Below, piece by piece: positions 60,061 to 64,000 of a stretch of DNA of 64,000 nt (position 1 is its first letter; each line of letters starts with the position of its first letter). The notes under the pieces were generated by a model. That model worked only from the letters and a program-made list of their open reading frames with translations. It was not told the DNA's origin and did no database searches. The DNA is from Myxococcus terminator_A (lineage in GTDB: Bacteria; Myxococcota; Myxococcia; Myxococcales; Myxococcaceae): positions 186,001 through 250,000 of the forward strand of contig JBLZWL010000001.1 of NCBI GenBank assembly GCA_049194865.1. The letters are read 5' to 3'. Made by a program: the position numbers and the translations under genes.

Positions 60061-60591
60061 ATGAAGACCTCGCGCCTCCTTGCCCTCGGCCTGCTCGCTT
60101 GTGGCCCCGCCCTGGCCGCGCCAGCAGCGGACTCCTCCCTTAAACTCCAGACAAAGGACCGCTCCGTCACCGTCGGCGTCGCGGACGACCAGCTCTCCGG
60201 CTCGGACATTCAGCTCTCCTTCGGAGAGGACGACACCGTGCGCGGTCAGGCCTTCGGCCGCCCCGTCAACATCACCATGAAGGACGACACCCTCCGCGGC
60301 ACCTACGGCCAGGGCCCCGTGAACGTCGAGCTGACGGACAAGGAGGACACCATCGATGCGGTGGGAACCTTCGGCGGCAAGCTCACCAACTTCCAGGTGA
60401 GCCCCCAGCAAATCACCGGCACCGTGGGCGCGTGCAGCTACCAACTGCTCATCACCCGCCATGACCGCTACGAGGGCTATCGCACCTGCGCGGGCCAGCT
60501 GGACAAGAGCGTCTCCCTGACCATTCCCTCGTCGCTCGCGGACGAGGACGAAGAGCTCGTCACGGCGCTGTCCATCCTGCTGGCGCAATAG
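60061..60591 (+). CDS. Exported beta-rich hypothetical protein
   Basis: A 176-residue protein from ATG 60061 with a signal peptide ending about residue 20 (LLACGPALAAP). The mature part is a regular series of short strands: LQTKDRSVTVGVADDQLSGSDIQLSFGEDDTVRGQAFGRPVNI and TMKDDTLRGTYGQGPVNVELTDKEDTIDAVGTFGG, with one Cys pair (GACSYQLL, RTCAGQL). It looks like a compact beta sandwich or small beta solenoid. I do not recognise a family. It follows the Coa1-like gene by 36 bases. Confidence 0.6.
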   Translation: MKTSRLLALGLLACGPALAAPAADSSLKLQTKDRSVTVGVADDQLSGSDIQLSFGEDDTVRGQAFGRPVNITMKDDTLRGTYGQGPVNVELTDKEDTIDAVGTFGGKLTNFQVSPQQITGTVGACSYQLLITRHDRYEGYRTCAGQLDKSVSLTIPSSLADEDEELVTALSILLAQ

Positions 60592-60730
60592 CGGCGCCGC
60601 GGCTCCGTCTCCCGCGCTTCACGAAACCCGCGACGCCGGGACGTGTTCCGGTGTGCTCGCGGGTTGAGCCATGCAACGGGGCGGCTATGGTGCACCGTCC
60701 CTTTCCGACTGACGACGACGGAGCGATTCC

Positions 60731-61528
60731 ATGGCGCAGATGCACGAGGTCGACTTCCACATCTACGGCGATGACCTGCAGTTCGTGGAGGTGGAGTTGG
60801 ATCCGCAGGAAGCGGCGGTGGCCGAGGCCGGCACCCTCATGTACATGGAGGACGGCATCGAGATGGAGACCATCTTCGGTGACGGCTCGGAGAAGAAGAG
60901 CGGCTTTCTGGGCTCGCTGCTCGGCGCCGGCAAGCGCCTGCTGACGGGCGAGTCCCTCTTCACCACCGTCTTCCTCAACCGGGGTGGCGGCAAGCGCAAG
61001 GTGGCCTTCGCGGCGCCCTACCCCGGTAAAATCATCCCGGTGAACCTGGGCGAGCTGGGCGGCGAGCTGATTGCGCAGAAGGACAGCTTCCTCGCGGCGG
61101 CCAAGGGCGTGTCGCTGGGCATCGCCTTCCAGAAGAAGCTGGGCACCGGCCTCTTTGGTGGCGAGGGCTTCATCATGCAGCGGCTCCAGGGTGACGGCCT
61201 CGCCTTCATCCACGCGGGCGGCACGCTGCGCGAGCGCACGCTGGGCCCCGGTGAGCTGCTGCGCGTGGACACCGGCTGCATCGTCGCGTTCCAGCCCACC
61301 GTGGACTACGACATCCAGATGGTGAGCGGCATCAAGACGGCCTTCTTCGGCGGCGAGGGGCTCTTCTTCGCCACGCTACGCGGGCCCGGAAGGGTGTGGC
61401 TCCAGTCGCTGCCCTTCAGCCGCCTCGCGGGACGCATCCTCTCCGCCGCGCGTCCGGGTGGCGCGCGCGACGAGGGCAGCGTGCTGGGCGGTGTCGGCCT
61501 GGGCTCGCTGCTCGGCGGCGACGACTAG
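60731..61528 (+). CDS. AIM24/TIGR00266 family protein
   Basis: A 265-residue protein with the AIM24 pattern: FVEVELDPQEAAVAEAGTLMYMEDGIEM, a Gly-rich SGFLGSLLGAGKRLLTGESLF, FAAPYPGKIIPVNLGELGGELIAQKDSFLAAAKGVSLGIAFQKKLGTGLFGGEGFIMQRLQGDG, and VWLQSLPFSRLAGRI at the end. It is cytoplasmic and forms ring-like beta assemblies in relatives; in mitochondria the homologue supports cristae organisation. The bacterial role is unknown. An inverted repeat lies between it and the convergent gene. Confidence 0.88.
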   Translation: MAQMHEVDFHIYGDDLQFVEVELDPQEAAVAEAGTLMYMEDGIEMETIFGDGSEKKSGFLGSLLGAGKRLLTGESLFTTVFLNRGGGKRKVAFAAPYPGKIIPVNLGELGGELIAQKDSFLAAAKGVSLGIAFQKKLGTGLFGGEGFIMQRLQGDGLAFIHAGGTLRERTLGPGELLRVDTGCIVAFQPTVDYDIQMVSGIKTAFFGGEGLFFATLRGPGRVWLQSLPFSRLAGRILSAARPGGARDEGSVLGGVGLGSLLGGDD

Positions 61529-61550
61529 GCTTCCCGCTCCGCTCCATGGA

Positions 61551-61582
61551 GGGCCTCGCTTCCCACTGCGGGAAGCGGGCCC
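61551..61582. terminator. Bidirectional hairpin between convergent genes
   Basis: GGGCCTCGCTTCCC (61551-61564) pairs with GGGAAGCGGGCCC (61570-61582) with one bulge, loop ACTGC. It lies between the AIM24-like and AgmC-like genes. Confidence 0.75.
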
Positions 61583-61592
61583 CTCGTCCCGA

Positions 61593-63977
61593 CTAACGCT
61601 GGCGTCTGCGCAGCAGCGCGGCCATGCCCACGAGCAGGGCCCACGCGCCCGCCGCGCCCACGGGAGACGCGCCGCAGCCGCCGCAGCCCACGTCCAACGC
61701 GGTGGGGCCACGCACCTCGAAGGAGGTGTCCGGAGACCGGGGGCCCGGCGTTCCCGCCTCCCCGTTGAGCGAGTACGCCGCCACGGCATGCGCCCCCGAA
61801 GCGAGCGCGCTGTCAGCGGGCACGACGTGACGGAACGCGCCCGTCGAGTCAGCGACCACGGTGGCCACGCGGGTGCCATCGACCTCGAGCGCCACGGAGG
61901 CACCGGCCTGCGAGACACCCGCGAACAACGGCGTCGGGTCCACCAGCTCGCCCTCGGCGGGCACCACCAGCACGGGCATCTCGCGAGTGACCACCGTGCC
62001 GCCGTCACCTCCGGAGCCCGCGTCCGGACCGGGCGTTCCCGAGTCCCCGGCGTCCCCCGCGTCCGGCACCGTCGTGCCCGCGTCATCATCCTCCTGGACG
62101 ACCTCGAAGACGGTGTTGGGAGAGTCGGGACCGAAGTCGTCAGCGCCGTGTCCATGCGCGTTGACGCGGTGGGGACCTGGGGCCAGCGGCGCGTCCGCGG
62201 GAATCTGGTAGCGGAAGCGGCCAAAGCCATCCGCTGGGACGATGACCTCGTCGCGATTGTCCACGTAGATGCCCACCGTCAGCGCATTGGGTGCCACGCC
62301 CGCGATGTACGGCGTGGGTCCCATCACCTCGCCAGCCTCGGGCACGACGATGATGGGCTGGGGAATCACGGGGGCTGCGGCGACGGTGAAGCTCACGGCC
62401 GCGGGCCGGCTGTAGGCACCCAGGCCATCGGACACGGCTGTGACGGTGTGAGCGCCCGCGGACAGGGGAGGAAGCGGATCGTCAACCTCGGCGTCGAAGC
62501 TGCCGTCGGTGCTCGTCGTCACCTGGGCAATCTCCACGCCGTCCACGGAGATGACGACGCGCAGGCCCGGGTCCGCCACGCCTTCGATGCGCGGCCTCGC
62601 TGACACATCCACCGCATTCGCGAGCGGCAGGGTGATGGTCGGTGTGGCGGGTGTGGCGTACCCATAGTTGAACACCCTCACGTCGCCGCCCCCTCCAACG
62701 CCCGCGCCATGCGTGGGCCCATGGGCACCAGCGCTGGCGGTCGTCGTCCCTGCGGAGCCTCCCGAGGACCCCACGGAACACGACACGGGCGTGCCATTCA
62801 ACAACACAGAGCCACCCGCGCCGCCGCCTCCCGGCCCGAGCTGGAAGGACGCGGCGAGCACGTTGCCCCCACTGCCGCCTCGCACCTCGACCTGGCCGCA
62901 GTTCAACGCGGCGGAGGTCCTCACGATGACGGAGCCGCCAGCGCCTCCACCTCCGGCGCCGTCCTCGCCATTCGCCGCCAACGCGGCATCACCATTGGCG
63001 GAGATGCGGCCCGTGCCCGAGATGTTGGCCGCCCGGACGAACACCACGCCACCGCCCGTTCCTCCCGAGGTCCCCACGGCGTTGTCGCCTTCACCCGCGC
63101 CGCCACCGCCGCCAAAGAGGAGGGCCTCCACGGTGGAGTAATCCATCAACGTGCCACCCAGACCGCCCACGTCGCGCGAGCCATCCAGGAAGGAGGAGCG
63201 TCCGCCCGTTCCACCGAAGCCCCGGTGCCCGCCGCCTCCGCCGCCCGCGTTGTTGCAGTTGCCGCCGCCGCCAGCGTTGACCAGATTGCCGCGCCCGGAG
63301 GCCGAGCCGAAGCGCGACACCACCACGCCCTCGCCCTTGTGGGAGCCGCCCAGGGTGGTGGAGAGGTCGCCACCCTCGCAGAGCGTGCGGGAGGTGTTGT
63401 TGGTGAAGGTCCCACCTCGGAAGCCCGCGCCGTCGGCTCGGATGGCGCCGTTGTTGATCAACGCGCCCGAGGCGAGGAAGGCCAGGATGCCCCCGCTGTT
63501 CCCATCCCAAGCAGGCGGCACGAGCGAGCCGGCCGCCGTCACGTTGACGCTGCCGTACTCGGGCACCGTCACGACCTGCGCGCCCGGGGAGGTGTAGGAG
63601 TACATGAGCGGCGCGCTGAGCTGGAGCACCGTCGGGCTGCCGACCACCACCGAGGACACGCGCGCCAGCTCCCAGCGCCCCACGTTCCCGGGGCTCGTCT
63701 GGCCCGTGCTGCCAGAGGGAGTGCTGGCCGGGAAGCCCATCGTCTGGTGCACCAGCACCAGGCCCCCCGTCGGAGGCGCCGTGGAGGTATCCACCGAGAC
63801 CGAGGTCTCACCGCGCCGCGCGCCGGACGGCAGCCTCATCGCGCTGTTGATGATGGTGCGCGCGGTGTTGACGGTGAGGGCGCCGTTGCGACCGTTGCCG
63901 AGACCGAAGGAGTCCGGCTCGGCCAGGACGGCGGAGGACCACAGCAGCAGGAGCGGCAGGCAGGGCGCGAAACGCAT
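61593..63977 (-). CDS. AgmC-like surface protein with Ig-like repeats and MYXO-CTERM-like tail
   Basis: A 794-residue exported protein. Signal peptide about 1-19; residues 20-430 are a Gly-rich beta region (SFGLGNGRNGALTVNTART, GRWELARVSSVVVGSPTVLQLSAPL, AGGGGNCNNAGGGGGGHRGFGG) of the type seen in AgmC, an adventurous-gliding-motility protein of M. xanthus. Three Ig-like modules follow (about 450-740), with a Pro/Asp/Gly linker. The tail GCGGCGASPVGAAGAW-ALLVGMAALLRRRQR (Cys-containing motif, hydrophobic segment, Arg cluster) matches the MYXO-CTERM sorting signal. AgmC identity is by composition and layout; other gliding genes are not adjacent. Confidence 0.75.
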   Translation of the reverse strand: MRFAPCLPLLLLWSSAVLAEPDSFGLGNGRNGALTVNTARTIINSAMRLPSGARRGETSVSVDTSTAPPTGGLVLVHQTMGFPASTPSGSTGQTSPGNVGRWELARVSSVVVGSPTVLQLSAPLMYSYTSPGAQVVTVPEYGSVNVTAAGSLVPPAWDGNSGGILAFLASGALINNGAIRADGAGFRGGTFTNNTSRTLCEGGDLSTTLGGSHKGEGVVVSRFGSASGRGNLVNAGGGGNCNNAGGGGGGHRGFGGTGGRSSFLDGSRDVGGLGGTLMDYSTVEALLFGGGGGAGEGDNAVGTSGGTGGGVVFVRAANISGTGRISANGDAALAANGEDGAGGGGAGGSVIVRTSAALNCGQVEVRGGSGGNVLAASFQLGPGGGGAGGSVLLNGTPVSCSVGSSGGSAGTTTASAGAHGPTHGAGVGGGGDVRVFNYGYATPATPTITLPLANAVDVSARPRIEGVADPGLRVVISVDGVEIAQVTTSTDGSFDAEVDDPLPPLSAGAHTVTAVSDGLGAYSRPAAVSFTVAAAPVIPQPIIVVPEAGEVMGPTPYIAGVAPNALTVGIYVDNRDEVIVPADGFGRFRYQIPADAPLAPGPHRVNAHGHGADDFGPDSPNTVFEVVQEDDDAGTTVPDAGDAGDSGTPGPDAGSGGDGGTVVTREMPVLVVPAEGELVDPTPLFAGVSQAGASVALEVDGTRVATVVADSTGAFRHVVPADSALASGAHAVAAYSLNGEAGTPGPRSPDTSFEVRGPTALDVGCGGCGASPVGAAGAWALLVGMAALLRRRQR

Positions 63978-64000
63978 GTGCCCCCATGCTGCCCCAGAAC

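Noticed and set aside
62690..63310. Repetitive GCC/GGC stretches resembling a repeat or CRISPR-like array
   Set aside because: They are codons of Gly-rich segments in the AgmC-like protein; there are no regular direct repeats with unique spacers.

Overview
The window is GC-rich, densely coded DNA from a myxobacterium, most likely family Myxococcaceae or a close relative. Family-level markers support this: a complete redABCDEF-type developmental signalling operon, an AgmX/PglI-type gliding protein, an AgmC-like surface protein with a MYXO-CTERM-like tail, many lipoproteins, and lipoprotein toxin/immunity genes that resemble the Sit (swarm inhibition) system. There is no rRNA operon, no recognisable insertion sequence and no CRISPR array.

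Layout. 1-5.7 kb: end of a PpiC/SurA foldase gene, pdxA, a thioredoxin-like ferredoxin, a MATE exporter, an AgmX-like protein and a small carboxypeptidase-regulatory-like protein. 5.7-10.2 kb (minus strand): six translationally coupled red genes. 10.4-17.4 kb: DUF2079 membrane protein, ribosome hibernation factor, zinc alcohol dehydrogenase, a 16-residue-repeat outer-surface protein, a Tat-exported aldo/keto reductase and a PNPOx-fold protein. 17.9-23.0 kb (plus strand): a five-gene, end-to-end overlapping operon: inositol-1-phosphate synthase, an Aur1/PAP2-type inositol phosphotransferase, a CDP-alcohol phosphatidyltransferase fused to a GtrA domain, a lipocalin-like exported protein and a dual-specificity-type phosphatase. 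Together these look like a full route to phosphatidylinositol and inositol-phosphoceramide lipids, and this is the strongest candidate for an under-described system here. 23.0-26.7 kb: a cytochrome P450, then an accessory patch of lipoproteins, a decayed toxin fragment and an intact immunity-like gene.

26.7-35.9 kb: two divergent RND/MMPL transporters, Thr/Pro-rich lipoproteins, a MOSC protein and an orphan 3,5-diaminohexanoate dehydrogenase. 36-43 kb: TPR lipoprotein, GlgX debranching enzyme, zinc-ribbon protein, methyltransferase, SnoaL-like protein and a lipoprotein subclass-B1-like metallo-beta-lactamase. 43-46 kb: a coiled-coil lipoprotein, then the intact toxin/immunity pair paralogous to the broken one at 25.5 kb, next to an unusual AT-rich tRNA-Ile(GAT)-like gene. 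46.4-54 kb: SPFH protein, acyl-CoA dehydrogenase, secreted Cys-rich and propeller-like proteins, a TIGR00300-type ornithine cyclodeaminase-like enzyme and a LysM/NlpC-like protein. 54-64 kb: LysR/YiaAB pair, a metallopeptidase-like gene with a receiver-like partner, DUF4419, a metallophosphoesterase, a Coa1-like protein, an AIM24/TIGR00266 protein and the AgmC-like protein. Several convergent or operon-end junctions carry strong hairpins that probably act as terminators.

All functional calls are read from sequence motifs and remembered family patterns; no database search was run.
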